Source: Desulfatibacillum aliphaticivorans DSM 15576 (lineage in GTDB: Bacteria; Desulfobacterota; Desulfobacteria; Desulfobacterales; Desulfatibacillaceae). Taken from it: DNA of 64,000 nucleotides. A program made the translations under genes and the position numbers. Within the stretch, counting starts at the first letter, position 1; each line of letters starts with the position of its first letter. The stretch covers positions 166,166 to 230,165 of the forward strand of contig NZ_AUCT01000001.1 of the NCBI RefSeq assembly GCF_000429905.1, in the 5' to 3' direction. The notes under the pieces were generated by a model that ran no database searches, was not told the origin of the DNA, and saw only the letters and a program-made list of their open reading frames with translations. Shown in pieces: positions 1 through 9,166 of the stretch.

Positions 1-129
1 CCGCCGGAGGCAGGCCTTTCGCAGTTTAGCAGTTCGCCGCCGGTGGCATGCTTTTCCGTTTTTCGGCTTTTCGGCAGTTAGTCATGAATAGTTAGCGCCC
101 CGCCATTTTTTCAACAGCCTGAAATATTA

Positions 130-145
130 GAACGAACACTCGTTC
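130..145. promoter_or_regulatory. candidate TetR-type operator upstream of acyl-CoA dehydrogenase
   Basis: An inverted repeat with perfect 6-base arms, GAACGA and TCGTTC, separated by ACAC, lies about 55 bases upstream of the predicted -35 box. Several TetR-family regulators of fatty-acid catabolism bind palindromes built on similar GAAC/GTTC arms. No regulator gene is next to it, so the assignment is inference from symmetry and position only. Confidence 0.35.
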
Positions 146-199
146 AGCTACTACATCATAACATTTTGAAATCAAGCTAAATAATTTTTAAAAAAAATA

Positions 200-229
200 T
201 TGAAAAACAAATTAAATTGGGAGTATATT
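200..229 (+). promoter_or_regulatory. sigma70-type promoter for acyl-CoA dehydrogenase
   Basis: TTGAAA (200-205) and TATATT (224-229) are separated by 18 bases in an AT-rich stretch. Each differs from consensus at one position. A weak CACA...TGTG repeat follows at 232-243, near the expected start of transcription. The leader to the ATG at 326 would be about 90 bases. Confidence 0.45.
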
Positions 230-325
230 ATTCACACGTTTGTGTAAATAAAAGGGCGCCGATATCCGCCGCTAAAGGCCGGCGCCATTACAGTAAAAAA
301 TAGAAATTTATAAGGAGACAATCAC

Positions 326-2143
326 ATGGCGCAGCAATTGATTGACCAGCGGGATCTTGATTTTGTCATCTGGGAGCAGATGAAGGCCGAAGAAATCCTT
401 GCCAATGAAAAATATGCGGAATTCAACAAAAAAACCTGCGAAATGATCCTCAAGGAAGCCAGGGCCATCGCCATCAAGGAAATCCTTCCCACCCTGGCTG
501 AAGGGGACCGGGAAGGCGTGAAGTTTGAAAACGGCGTGGTGACGACGCCGGAGTGCTTCCGGCCGGTCCACCAAAAAATTCTGGAAGGCGAGTGGCAGAG
601 CGTGGGCGTCCCCCAGGACATGGGCGGCCAGGGGGCTCCCGGTCACATCGCCTATGCGGTGGCTGAATATTTTCTGGCCGCCAACTACGCCGTGAGCGGA
701 TACGCCAAGATGGGAGCGGGCACGGCCAGGATGATCCATCTGTACGGCACGCAGGAGCAGAAAGACAAATACATTCCGAATCTGGTCGCCGGAAAATGGG
801 GCGGGACCATGCTCCTCACCGAGGCCTGCGCCGGCAGCGATGTGGGCGCCCTGGAAACCACGGCGGTGCGGAACACGGACGGGACCTTTTCCCTGACCGG
901 CAACAAGATTTTCATCACCAACGGCGAGCACGATTTGGTGGAGAATATCATTCACCCGGTGCTGGCGCGGATTGAAGGAGATCCCCCCGGCACCTCGGGA
1001 ATTTCCATTTTTATCGTGCCCAAATACTTCGTCAATGAAGACGGCTCTCTCGGCGACCGGAACGACATCGTGTGCACGGGCGTGGAGGAAAAGCTCGGCA
1101 TCCACGGCTCCGCCACCTGCTCCATGTCTCTGGGCACAAAAGGAAAGTGCACGGGCTTCCTTTTGGGTGAAGAGAGAAAAGGCATGAACATCATGTTCAA
1201 CATGATTAACGGGTCGCGCATGGGCACGGGCCTCCAGGGGCTTTCCTACGCGTCGGCGGCCTATCTGTTGGCGGTCAACTACGCCCGGGAGCGCGTCCAG
1301 GGCAGGAGCCTCGCCGATTTTAAAGATAAAAGCGCACCCTCCGTCCCCATTATCGAGCATCCGGACGTGAGGCGGAACCTTTTGTGGATGAAATCCTACG
1401 TGGACGGCATGCGGAGTTTTTTCCACTATCTGGTTTCCTGCTCCACCCGCATGGAGACGGCCGCCACGCAAGAGGAGAGGGAAATCTATTCCGATCTTTT
1501 TGAAATGCTCACCCCGTCCATCAAAGACTACCTGGCCGTAAAAGGCCATGAGGTCTGCGTCCAGGCCATCCAGGTCTTTGGCGGCGCCGGCTACACCCGG
1601 GACTACCTGGTGGAGCAGTACGCCAGGGATTGCAAGATCACCTCGATTTTCGAAGGCACCTCAGGAATCCAGGCCATGGACCTTCTGGCCCGGAAGCTCG
1701 GGCGGAAAAAAGGAGCCGTGTTCGCACATCTGCTGAAAGAGATGAACGCCACGGTTTCGCGGGCCAAGGAGTTTGAAGGGCTGAAAGACCTGGCCGAAGA
1801 TCTTGAGCAGGCTATTCCCGCGTTCGCTGCAACCGCCGAGGGAATTCTGAAAAGAGCCGCATCTCCGGAATTCATGACCGCCTTCGCCCATTCCCTGCCC
1901 TTCCTGAATATCCTGGGGGATATGATGATGGCGTGGATGCTGCTGTGGCGGGCGGAAATTTCATCCAAACAGCTTGCGGACGGCGCCAAGAAAAAGGACC
2001 TGGATTTTTATAACGGCCAGGTCAAGACGGCCCGGTTTTATATCAAGACCGTCCTGCCCGAGGTTTTGGGCAAGATGAACGCCGTCAACGCCGGGTCCGG
2101 GGTGGCCATGGAAATGACCTCCGCCGAGTACGGAGGACTTTAA
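326..2143 (+). CDS. acyl-CoA dehydrogenase with C-terminal extension domain (DmdC-like)
   Basis: This 605-residue flavoenzyme belongs to the long acyl-CoA dehydrogenases that carry an extra C-terminal domain, the group that includes 3-methylmercaptopropionyl-CoA dehydrogenase. It would oxidise an acyl-CoA to the enoyl-CoA in the cytoplasm, passing electrons to electron-transfer flavoprotein. The FAD/substrate motif TEACAGSDVGA lies around residues 165-175, and the segment SIFEGTSGIQAMD near residue 440 carries the Glu-Gly-Thr signature of the family. The start is supported by AAGGAG eight bases before the ATG. The gene stands alone, followed by a hairpin repeat. The family assignment is firm. 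The substrate could be a fatty, branched or thio-acyl-CoA and cannot be read from sequence. Confidence 0.9.
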   Translation: MAQQLIDQRDLDFVIWEQMKAEEILANEKYAEFNKKTCEMILKEARAIAIKEILPTLAEGDREGVKFENGVVTTPECFRPVHQKILEGEWQSVGVPQDMGGQGAPGHIAYAVAEYFLAANYAVSGYAKMGAGTARMIHLYGTQEQKDKYIPNLVAGKWGGTMLLTEACAGSDVGALETTAVRNTDGTFSLTGNKIFITNGEHDLVENIIHPVLARIEGDPPGTSGISIFIVPKYFVNEDGSLGDRNDIVCTGVEEKLGIHGSATCSMSLGTKGKCTGFLLGEERKGMNIMFNMINGSRMGTGLQGLSYASAAYLLAVNYARERVQGRSLADFKDKSAPSVPIIEHPDVRRNLLWMKSYVDGMRSFFHYLVSCSTRMETAATQEEREIYSDLFEMLTPSIKDYLAVKGHEVCVQAIQVFGGAGYTRDYLVEQYARDCKITSIFEGTSGIQAMDLLARKLGRKKGAVFAHLLKEMNATVSRAKEFEGLKDLAEDLEQAIPAFAATAEGILKRAASPEFMTAFAHSLPFLNILGDMMMAWMLLWRAEISSKQLADGAKKKDLDFYNGQVKTARFYIKTVLPEVLGKMNAVNAGSGVAMEMTSAEYGGL

Positions 2144-2154
2144 GATAGATTCAA

Positions 2155-2219
2155 AACCACGGAAGGCGCGGGACGCCGGGGAATTTTTTCGTTCCGCGTG
2201 TTCTGCGTCTTCCGTGGTT
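2155..2219. repeat. dispersed CCACGGA hairpin, copy 1
   Basis: A long imperfect inverted repeat begins AACCACGGAAG and ends CTTCCGTGGTT, with a T-rich loop. It sits 11 bases after the acyl-CoA dehydrogenase stop codon, where it may also act as a transcription terminator. Related copies lie at 5199-5253 and 9641-9705, with a half copy at 40417-40460. Confidence 0.7.
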
Positions 2220-2286
2220 AGAATTCGGAAACTCGTGTTTTAATCAATCAGTATACCAATTGATAACCCTTTAGATTCAAATATTT

Positions 2287-2350
2287 AGGTTTTTGGGGAC
2301 GTCTCTCAAAAACTCAATAGGTTTTTGGGGACGTCTCTCAAAAACTCAAT
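2287..2350. repeat. two tandem REP-like units
   Basis: Two adjacent identical 32-base units (2287-2318 and 2319-2350) share the core GGGGACGTCTCTCAAAAACT. The same core flanks the RAYT transposase gene near 43 kb, at 42431-42460 and, in inverse orientation, three times at 43507-43632. These are therefore most likely REP elements mobilised by that transposase. The rest of the gap 2144-2658 holds further repeats and no convincing gene. Confidence 0.65.
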
Positions 2351-2506
2351 AACTTTATATCGATTTGGAATCATAATCTATTCTAAGATGACATTGGCAT
2401 ATTTAAGAAGCATTGGGGATGACGGGCAAAAAATCGGGCAGGGAAAACCTGCCCCTACACATAGTCCAAGGCATTGGGGCGTGACGTGTTTCAGCCTCCC
2501 TGCCCC

Positions 2507-2600
2507 TCGCGCGAAGCGCCATTAAAAAATTTTTGATCAAACTTTTTTTAAAAAGTTTGCCGCCGGAGGCACACTTTTCCGCAATTCGCCGCCGGAGGCA
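2507..2600. repeat. dispersed GCCGCCGGAGGC repeat, copy at 2.5 kb
   Basis: The unit consists of GCGCGAAGCGCC, an AT-rich inverted repeat AAACTTTTT/AAAAAGTTT, and then GCCGCCGGAGGC twice. Similar units lie at about 1-55 (partial), 3621-3722, 5298-5450 and 9746-9835. All are intergenic. The AT-rich hairpin could work as a bidirectional terminator. Confidence 0.65.
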
Positions 2601-2658
2601 TTCAACTCCGTTTTTTCACCTCCTTGAAATTTCATTAACTTCAAATATTTTCAATTCT

Positions 2659-3414
2659 TTATGATCTGATCGCCGCCATGAACGGATTTTTATGGACGCG
2701 GCCCATTTCCGTCATTCTGAATTGGGTGAGGCTGGCCAAAATCGAATCGTACGCCTCCAGGACTGCCGGCCGCATGATGACTTTATGGCCCGGCATTTCC
2801 ATTAAAATGCCTTTTTCGATCAGACGTTGCACCGTTGGGTTTTCAAGATCCATCTTCACGCCGGCCATGGCGTAGTCTATGATGACATCGACGACCACGT
2901 CCTTTTCAACCTCCGCCAGTTGCATAAACGCAGGGTGAAACCTAACAATCCCGCAAGGAACCTTTCCCTTGAAAGGCAGGGCGAGAAACAGCTCTTGAGG
3001 GCAATCCTCATGAATAAGCTGCGGATAATTTGCAAAGCCGAACATGCAGTAAAAATTGGGCGGCCCCACGAGGACGCAGCCGCGCCCTCCAATGCCGTTC
3101 ATTACACGGGATAAGCCCGCTTTGATAAGTTTGCCGCCTATGCCCAGCCCCTGAAACTCAGGCAATACCGAGATCGGACCCAGTCCGAACCAGTCGCTGG
3201 TCCCGTCGGATATCGTCACGGGCGACACGGCAATATGCCCTACGACCTGCCCTTCAACCACTGCCACCAAAGAAACCGTTAGGGCGTCGGCCTTCCTTAG
3301 ATCATCGATGATCTGGTGTTCCGTTTCTTGCCTGAATGGATAATCCTCATACGCAACGATGGTGGTTTTGGAGATCGCATCGTGATCATCTTTATTTTCA
3401 GGCCTGATTTTCAT
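2659..3414 (-). CDS. GNAT family N-acetyltransferase
   Basis: This 251-residue protein has a GNAT acetyltransferase fold in its N-terminal 150 residues. The sequence from about residue 50 (VSLVAVVEGQVVGHIAVSPV) is the typical beta4 strand. SVLPEFQGLGIGGKLIKAGL near residue 85-105 is the acetyl-CoA pyrophosphate-binding loop with its Q-x-x-G-x-G-G/A pattern. The C-terminal 80 residues are an extension seen in some family members. It would transfer an acetyl group from acetyl-CoA to an unidentified small molecule or protein amine. It is a single gene with no clear Shine-Dalgarno before the ATG, which makes this start the least certain part. No neighbour suggests a substrate. Confidence 0.82.
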   Translation of the reverse strand: MKIRPENKDDHDAISKTTIVAYEDYPFRQETEHQIIDDLRKADALTVSLVAVVEGQVVGHIAVSPVTISDGTSDWFGLGPISVLPEFQGLGIGGKLIKAGLSRVMNGIGGRGCVLVGPPNFYCMFGFANYPQLIHEDCPQELFLALPFKGKVPCGIVRFHPAFMQLAEVEKDVVVDVIIDYAMAGVKMDLENPTVQRLIEKGILMEMPGHKVIMRPAVLEAYDSILASLTQFRMTEMGRVHKNPFMAAIRS

Positions 3415-3867
3415 GGTCGGGTCTATCGCCTGCTCCGTGCATATTTGGGAGGATTCGTTTTACGATTCTTCCTTGTTAAACCGGGAATCCCTACCACGTT
3501 TTCGCCGCTGGATGAATCCCCCATTCGGGGGATGTTTGAATTCCGGAAGGCATACTTGATTTCTGGGGAGCCGGATTGCCCATAGGGCGTTTGGGAAATG
3601 ACAAATCAACGTCCCGCGCCCTCGCGCGAAGCGCCATGGAATAGTTTTTGATCGAACTTTATACAAAAAGTTTGCCGTCGGAGGCTCGCTGTTTTGTTTT
3701 CGGCAGTTCCCCGCCGCCGGAGTCCGGTTCCATATTGACTTTGACATCCCCAATAAATTTTTATACGTATTTATTGAAATTGCCCCTTTCATTTGTCAAT
3801 TTGACGCCATCCAAGCCCGCGTTTCGCCTTTTCGGCCCATCTTAAGGGGAAAGAGAATAGAAATATT
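3415..3867. other. intergenic region with a dispersed repeat, no gene seen
   Basis: This 450-base gap contains a copy of the GCGCGAAGCGCC ... GCCG(C/T)CGGAGGC repeat at about 3621-3722. Short open frames on both strands are interrupted by the repeat and have no protein-like composition. AAGGGGAAA at 3844-3852 is the only ribosome-binding-like sequence before the next gene. Confidence 0.5.
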
Positions 3868-4968
3868 TTGGTCGTTTCAGCGTCCAGCATCATTGTCATC
3901 GTAACGGCTATAGCATCAGCCGGAGTACTCTTGTTTTATCGTCCCCTAGCTGCATCCTCAACATGGCGAGCCGCCATCACGCCCCTTGCTTCGATCATGG
4001 GGAGCGGTTTTCTGGTTTGCGCGCCTTTGCTGTACGCCGGCATTGGGAACTATGCTGTTTTGGCAATGGCGGGCGCCTATTGCATATCCGTGTCCTATTA
4101 TTTGCAGTTGCTTGCCAGCTTCGCCTTGCAGCCATTCTCGTTTGATGGGGTCTGGCTCGGAAAAACGCTGGTTACAGGCATTCTCGCGGGGATCGGATTT
4201 GTCGGAGTCACACGGGGCCTCAAGGGAATTGAGCGCGTGGAACGCGTTGTGGTGGGTATTAACCTGTCCATGATAGCGGCCCTGATTGCAGGGCTGATTT
4301 TTTTTAATATTTCCGCCCTAAGCCATGGGACCTGGAGTCTTCACCCCATGGCCATTCCAAAAGACAAGATTCACATTGTCCGTTTATTGATGGGTATGCT
4401 GATTGTCGTGCAGGGGTTTGAAACCTCCCGCTTCCTGGGCGCCGAGCATCCCAAGGAAGAGCGGATCCGGACAATGAAGCTGGCGCAGCTCGTTTCAAGC
4501 GCCATATACATCTTGTTTATTTTTCTCATGGCTGTTGTCATAAACCAAAGCGATAACGCCCAAACCGGGATAACCGCCATTGTGAGCTTTTCCAAGATCA
4601 TCGCGCCGATTCTTCCCGTCCTGATTACAGTTACGGCAATCGGAAGCCAATTTTCAGCAGCGACGGCTGACGACGCCGGCTGCTCCGGCCTGTTGGAGGC
4701 CATCTTAAAAAAGAGAATCCCCGCCAAAGACAATTATGTCATCGTGTCTTTGTTGGCTATTACGCTCACATGGTTAACCAATGTCTACCAAATCATCAGC
4801 TTCGCATCACGCGCTTTCGCCTTGTATTACGCCATTCAGTGCGTCGTAGCTATTTTGGTCATGCAAAAGGTTCGACCAATTCGGTCCTCCGCAATAAAGA
4901 CGGGCGTGTTTGGAGCCCTTGGGGCGGTTTGCGTGCTTGTCACGCTGTTTGGCATTCCCGCCGGATGA
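3868..4968 (+). CDS. polytopic membrane protein, APC-transporter-like
   Basis: The 366-residue product is almost entirely hydrophobic, with about ten likely membrane-spanning segments. It resembles amino acid-polyamine-cation superfamily permeases: there is a glycine-rich first helix region (SIMGSGFLVCAPLLYAGIGNY), and a conserved-looking cytoplasmic stretch VVQGFETSRFLGAEHPKEER around residue 180, comparable to the loop seen in APC carriers. It would be a solute transporter of unknown substrate in the inner membrane. It begins at a TTG with an AAGGGG sequence 16 bases upstream, so the true start may differ slightly. It stands alone, with repeats on both sides. It is shorter than typical 12-helix permeases (about 450 residues), so it may be a divergent or reduced member. 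Confidence 0.6.
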   Translation: MVVSASSIIVIVTAIASAGVLLFYRPLAASSTWRAAITPLASIMGSGFLVCAPLLYAGIGNYAVLAMAGAYCISVSYYLQLLASFALQPFSFDGVWLGKTLVTGILAGIGFVGVTRGLKGIERVERVVVGINLSMIAALIAGLIFFNISALSHGTWSLHPMAIPKDKIHIVRLLMGMLIVVQGFETSRFLGAEHPKEERIRTMKLAQLVSSAIYILFIFLMAVVINQSDNAQTGITAIVSFSKIIAPILPVLITVTAIGSQFSAATADDAGCSGLLEAILKKRIPAKDNYVIVSLLAITLTWLTNVYQIISFASRAFALYYAIQCVVAILVMQKVRPIRSSAIKTGVFGALGAVCVLVTLFGIPAG

Positions 4969-5455
4969 TCATAAGCAGCCAAACGATTCAGCGGCGGAAG
5001 ACCAGGGGGAGTCGGCAATTATCGCACGGCGAGTCAAAAAATGAGCCAATTTAAGCGATCCATAAAGATTCTGTGTATAGCGCTTTTTTTGGGAGCCTTC
5101 TTTGTTACGGCCCGGCTTGGGGGGAAGTGCGTTAATTCGAGTTCGCCGTACGCCGATATTCGGATAACGACGGCGAAAAAGCGCGTTCAAGAGTTTCAAA
5201 CCACGGAAAGCACGGAAGACACGGAATTTTTTCGTTCCGTGTCTTCCGTGCTTAAGGTAATTATTTTAAATAGATAGAGTATTAGGATAAACTTACCCTC
5301 GCGCCAAGCGCCATTTAAAGTTTTTTGCGGAGCTTTTTTAGCAGCTTGCTGCGGGTAGAAAAAATAAGCGACCCGCCGGAGGCATGTTTTTCCGCCCTTT
5401 AGCAGGTCGCCGCCGGAGGCGCAGTTTGGCAGTTCGCCGCCGGCGGCCGATCCCA
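4969..5455. other. intergenic region with two dispersed repeats, no firm gene
   Basis: The gap contains the hairpin repeat at 5199-5253 and a GCCGCCGGAGGC-type repeat at about 5298-5450. An open frame at 5041-5277 starts with a hydrophobic stretch but runs straight through the hairpin repeat. At best it is the remnant of a small exported protein. Confidence 0.5.
5199..5253. repeat. dispersed CCACGGA hairpin, copy 2, 19-bp perfect stem
   Basis: Bases 5208-5226 and 5235-5253 are perfectly complementary over 19 bases, with the loop TTTTTTCG. The outer sequence AACCACGG matches the copies at 2155 and 9641. This is the most intact copy in the window. Confidence 0.75.
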
Positions 5456-7255
5456 TTATTCCTTATCGGGCTTGTCATATTTGATCGGCCCGTGCGGCCA
5501 GCTTGTGGTGTCCCGCCACTCCTTGGGATATCCCATTTCGATATTCAGTTTACCGGGATAATTCAGGCCGCCGTCAGCGTATTTTGCAACCAGTAGATCG
5601 CCAAAGGCCTGCCACGTCGTAAAGGTGTCATTAGCCGAGCTCACGCTGAACTCCGTCAACAGGGCCCGCGCTTTTTCCGGGTCCTTTTTATAGGCGGCCA
5701 GGGCCTCTTGATCCATTTCGCGAACGGCGTCTCCCAGCTCCCTTTCCATTTGGTTGCGTTTGGACTCGATGTCGCGGTGGATATGCTTGTAGTTCAAGGC
5801 CGCCCAGTTTTCCACGAAGTTAAAAGTCCAAAAGGCCGAATCGCGGGTAAAGTAGCGCGCATCGCAGGTTTTGTACGGAGCGGCAATGGCGGTCGCCCCC
5901 ACATAGAATGGCGTAAAACAGGTTTCCGAAGGCTTGCCGTTGCCAAACCAAAGAACCCCGCCGATGGGATCGGGCAGGCTGCTGCGGCCTTCGCACACAA
6001 ACACGTAGGTGCAATAATAAACAGACAGGGGGCGTTCCCAGGCGCCTTCCAGCTTTTTCGAGGGATCGCTCACGTCTCCGCCGGCGTCGTAAGGCCCCAG
6101 GATTCTGTAAGGGCAGCCAAAGGGGCCTGCGGCCACGCCCTTTGTCATGTCAAACTCCGTTCCTTCGTAATGATCCCGATGCAAGGCCATCACGTCTTTC
6201 CGCGACAATTTTTTATCGGGTTTGATCGTAAACGGAAAAGCCTTGGTAAAGCCGTCCTCCACCCATGGGCTGAAATCGCGCGATGGCGCCAGCTTGGTCA
6301 TGAGGCGCCACACGCGGCGCAGCGAATAATAGGGATGGTTGTACTCCCCCTTGCTGACGGTGCGAAGCCAGTCCAGCTTGCCGTCTTCGGGCTTCCACCA
6401 GTCCATGGCTTCTGCAGTGGAATAAAGATGCCTGCTGTACAGTTGGTTCGGGTTGTCCGGATCAATCTCGCGAATGCGCAACTCATTGGCGGCGACGAAC
6501 ACTTCCCCGTCCGGCACTTTTTGGGCGACCCACAACCCGGGCACGTCCTTGGGGCCGGGGACCATTTCGATGACCCAGGCTTCCTTGGGGTCGGCCACGG
6601 GCAGGGTTTCTCCGGTTCCGTAATAGCCGTAAGTATCTATCAAGTCGCCCATCAACTTCACGGCGTCCTTGGACGTCTTGCACCGCTCCAGGGCCACACG
6701 GGCCAATTCCGCGCTGTAAAACAAGCGTTTCGGCCCGGGCATGCGTTCCTCTTTTTCAATGTTGGTGTCCGTCTTGGAGCCGTCCGTGCATTCCCCGAAC
6801 ATGAGCTGGTGCTCGTTCATGATCCCGTAATTGCCGTCATAATAGGCGTAGGTATGGGCAACCTGGGGGATGTATCCCAAGGGCTCCGTCTGGGGAGCTC
6901 CGGGATTTTCATAATCCGGCCCGCGGGAGATCCCCGTATACCGGCAATAGGTGAAGCTGGCGTATTCCGGCAACTCCCCGATGGAAACCGCGTCATAATA
7001 AACAGGGCGGGAGCTTCCGGCTTTATGGTCCGCCGCCGGGACGTACATCAAACGGGCGTCGGCAAGATGCCCGTCATCCGAATGGGACACGAACATGGCC
7101 CCGCTCTCGGACGCCCCCGGGGTGACAATGGTTGTTGTGCAGGCGCTGCACATTGGGCATAAAAAAAGCAGCAGGCCTGCAAAAATGATAAAAACCATTC
7201 CCGCCTGACGAAATTTTCTAAACGTAAACGCCGAACCGTTTTTTTGAATGCGCAT
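5456..7255 (-). CDS. secreted C69-family dipeptidase
   Basis: This 599-residue protein is a peptidase of family C69 (U34), Ntn-fold hydrolases that cleave dipeptides. Residues 1-38 form a signal sequence with a hydrophobic core (about 20-35). The next residues, CTTTIVTP, place the predicted nucleophile at Cys39, which becomes the N-terminus after processing. The downstream pattern GAMFVSHSDDGHLADARL matches the family's (N/S)-D-D region. The start used here, at 7255, has GGAGGG six bases upstream; a possible start 18 bases earlier falls on this ribosome-binding site and is rejected. The protein probably acts in the periplasm in peptide scavenging. It is monocistronic. Confidence 0.85.
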   Translation of the reverse strand: MRIQKNGSAFTFRKFRQAGMVFIIFAGLLLFLCPMCSACTTTIVTPGASESGAMFVSHSDDGHLADARLMYVPAADHKAGSSRPVYYDAVSIGELPEYASFTYCRYTGISRGPDYENPGAPQTEPLGYIPQVAHTYAYYDGNYGIMNEHQLMFGECTDGSKTDTNIEKEERMPGPKRLFYSAELARVALERCKTSKDAVKLMGDLIDTYGYYGTGETLPVADPKEAWVIEMVPGPKDVPGLWVAQKVPDGEVFVAANELRIREIDPDNPNQLYSRHLYSTAEAMDWWKPEDGKLDWLRTVSKGEYNHPYYSLRRVWRLMTKLAPSRDFSPWVEDGFTKAFPFTIKPDKKLSRKDVMALHRDHYEGTEFDMTKGVAAGPFGCPYRILGPYDAGGDVSDPSKKLEGAWERPLSVYYCTYVFVCEGRSSLPDPIGGVLWFGNGKPSETCFTPFYVGATAIAAPYKTCDARYFTRDSAFWTFNFVENWAALNYKHIHRDIESKRNQMERELGDAVREMDQEALAAYKKDPEKARALLTEFSVSSANDTFTTWQAFGDLLVAKYADGGLNYPGKLNIEMGYPKEWRDTTSWPHGPIKYDKPDKE

Positions 7256-7273
7256 TTCAGTCCCTCCATGCAA

Positions 7274-7555
7274 GTTATAGAAACCGTGGATAAGATAATG
7301 CTGTCCGATTTATTCTGTGATGATATTTACCTAACACTCCGGGACGGGCGCATGTCAAGGTTATTAACCCGATGTCAGGCTGTTGCGGAAGCATACAGGG
7401 AAGACGGCAAATGAGGACGGCAAAAAAATTAGGGCTGAGTGAAAAAGGCAGTTGACCTTTTGAAAAACATCTGGTAAATCGCCATTTCCACTTGAGTTGA
7501 AGACGGAGCGAACGCAACGGAGTCAACATAGGGCGGAAAAAGATCCACCCAATAC
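7274..7555. other. intergenic region before tRNA-Asp
   Basis: About 280 bases between two unlinked transcription units. No open frame with protein-like composition and no clear promoter is visible. Confidence 0.4.
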
Positions 7556-7634
7556 GGGGGCGTAGTTCAGCTTTGGTTAGAACGCCGGCCTGTCAAGCCG
7601 GAGGTCGCGAGTTCAAGTCTCGTCGTCCCCGCCA
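7556..7634 (+). tRNA. tRNA-Asp (GTC)
   Basis: A full cloverleaf can be drawn. The acceptor stem GGGGGCG pairs with CGTCCCC (one G-U), the D arm is GTTC/GAAC, the anticodon stem CCGGC/GCCGG holds loop CTGTCAA with anticodon GTC, and the T arm has loop TTCAAGT. The discriminator base is G and CCA is encoded at 7632-7634. The 11-base D loop is longer than usual, which gives 79 bases in all. Confidence 0.96.
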
Positions 7635-7647
7635 CAAAGACACTTCC

Positions 7648-7683
7648 AAGGGTCATCCGATTTATCGGGCGGCCCTTTTTTTA
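7648..7683 (+). terminator. terminator after tRNA-Asp
   Basis: A hairpin pairs AAGGGTC with GGCCCTT and, inside, CCGAT with ATCGG, followed by a run of T. It begins 13 bases after the tRNA. Confidence 0.75.
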
Positions 7684-7948
7684 TTCCAGCATACACCAAA
7701 ATATTCTTCTTCACGAATAGTTGAAAATAAGTTATTCTCTGACGAAAATACAGACCAATCTATGCAAGATATTACCAGATAGGCAATAGTCTATATTTTC
7801 AAGGATGTCTTTAGGAATCCCGGCGATAGCCCCCCCCCTGTGGCCGACATCATTGGGATAATAGGATTGGATGCCGTCGAACCAGCGACACCGCCCAAAA
7901 CAAACATTGTATTGCTAAATTGAACCAGTAAACCGGAGGTTAGCCTAA

Positions 7949-8875
7949 ATGATAAGAAAAACAGCACTACTTATAGGCTTTACTATTTTGAGCATTTTTA
8001 ACCCAGTACACGCTGATCCTAGCAAAGAGATTCTTTATCTGATGAATGAACCTGTATCAATGCTCGATTGGACACTTTTTGAAATTGAGCAGCGATTTAG
8101 TGATTTATGTATTCCTGAAGATAGCTATAACTGTTCAATGAACGCGATGTATAGTTTTTCTACAAATGAGATAGTTATTTATAGAAATATTTATATACGG
8201 CAGGAAGATAATATTGAAACACTCAAGCAATCCTGCAAAGATGCTATTGACTGGATAAAACTGTTTCAAACAAAAACTACATACAGAGAAGATATAAGTC
8301 ATCATTTTTGGCAATCACAGGATAGCCCAAATATTGATGACATTTCACAACAGTTGTACGAGAGTACAAGAATTTATTTACATATCCATATAAGAGATGA
8401 AAACACCATACGACCTGTTATGACTTGTAGCGCACGACTTTCAGATGATACTGTTTTCTTTTCTGATCGACAAAATAATAGCGATTTAGAAGATCAGCCA
8501 AATAAGCAATCAACAACGGGAAAGTGGGATGTCGCAGAAGACATTTTGAACGGCAATATTAAGCAGGAAAGGAAAAACGAGGTTAATTACATCATCCCCT
8601 GGTGCTCCTCCAATTCCGGCAGAAAGGAGGTTCTTTTAAGAGATAATACCCTCTGCGACTGCGTGACAGACACCCACGCCGTTGAATTCGATTTTGCAGA
8701 AAATTGGACCGAAGCTGTTGGCCAAGCCCTCCACTTTGCCAGGATGACGGCAAAAAAGCCGGGGATCGTGCTTATTTTGAGGTCAAAGGATGATAAAAAG
8801 TACATGGATCGACTAAATCAGGAAATCGAACAATACAACCTTCCAATCGAAGTTTGGAGCATTCAAGAATATTGA
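7949..8875 (+). CDS. secreted protein of unknown function, AT-rich
   Basis: The 308-residue product has a clear signal peptide (cleavage after VHA, near residue 22). The first two thirds are not recognised. The last 90 residues look conserved: LCDCVTDTHAVEFDFAENW, then GQALHFARMTAKKPGIVLIL. The run of acidic residue, strand and lysine resembles the core of a PD-(D/E)xK nuclease-like fold, but this is inference. Codons of the first 600 bases are strikingly AT-rich beside GC-rich neighbours, and the C-terminal third is closer to the local composition, suggesting transfer or a fusion. GGAGG lies ten bases before the ATG. The gene stands alone after the tRNA, a common integration position. Function is unknown. 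Confidence 0.7.
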   Translation: MIRKTALLIGFTILSIFNPVHADPSKEILYLMNEPVSMLDWTLFEIEQRFSDLCIPEDSYNCSMNAMYSFSTNEIVIYRNIYIRQEDNIETLKQSCKDAIDWIKLFQTKTTYREDISHHFWQSQDSPNIDDISQQLYESTRIYLHIHIRDENTIRPVMTCSARLSDDTVFFSDRQNNSDLEDQPNKQSTTGKWDVAEDILNGNIKQERKNEVNYIIPWCSSNSGRKEVLLRDNTLCDCVTDTHAVEFDFAENWTEAVGQALHFARMTAKKPGIVLILRSKDDKKYMDRLNQEIEQYNLPIEVWSIQEY

Positions 8876-9116
8876 ATTGATCTTCTTTCAGAGGACATCA
8901 GACAAAAAATCAATAACTCTATTTCAAGCATTGGAAAACTTAGTCTTTTCGTGCGGGTTATGGGCGTCCGGCAGCTATGCGGCTGTACTACGTGTCGCTC
9001 TGCGACCCAGGCAGGATACGGCTCTGCCTGGGCTACCCAACCTCCAACTACGGCCTTATAGCAAGCTGCGTTCAAACAGGTAATAATACTCAAAGGCGAG
9101 TCCAAAAAGACACTGG

Positions 9117-9166
9117 ATCCCGGCTTGCGGGACGGTCTCCAAAAGAAGTCCGTCCCTTGCCGGGAT
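9117..9166. repeat. dispersed CCCGG...CCGGGATGACG hairpin
   Basis: The arms ATCCCGGC and GCCGGGAT (8 bp) enclose GGGACGG/CCGTCCC (7 bp). Looser relatives of the form GGATTCCCG...CGGGAATGAC occur at 27549-27590, 31610-31634 and 31707-31741. Confidence 0.6.

Noticed and set aside
5041..5277. Small open frame with hydrophobic N-terminus
   Set aside because: Its second half is the CCACGGA hairpin repeat and there is no good ribosome-binding site.
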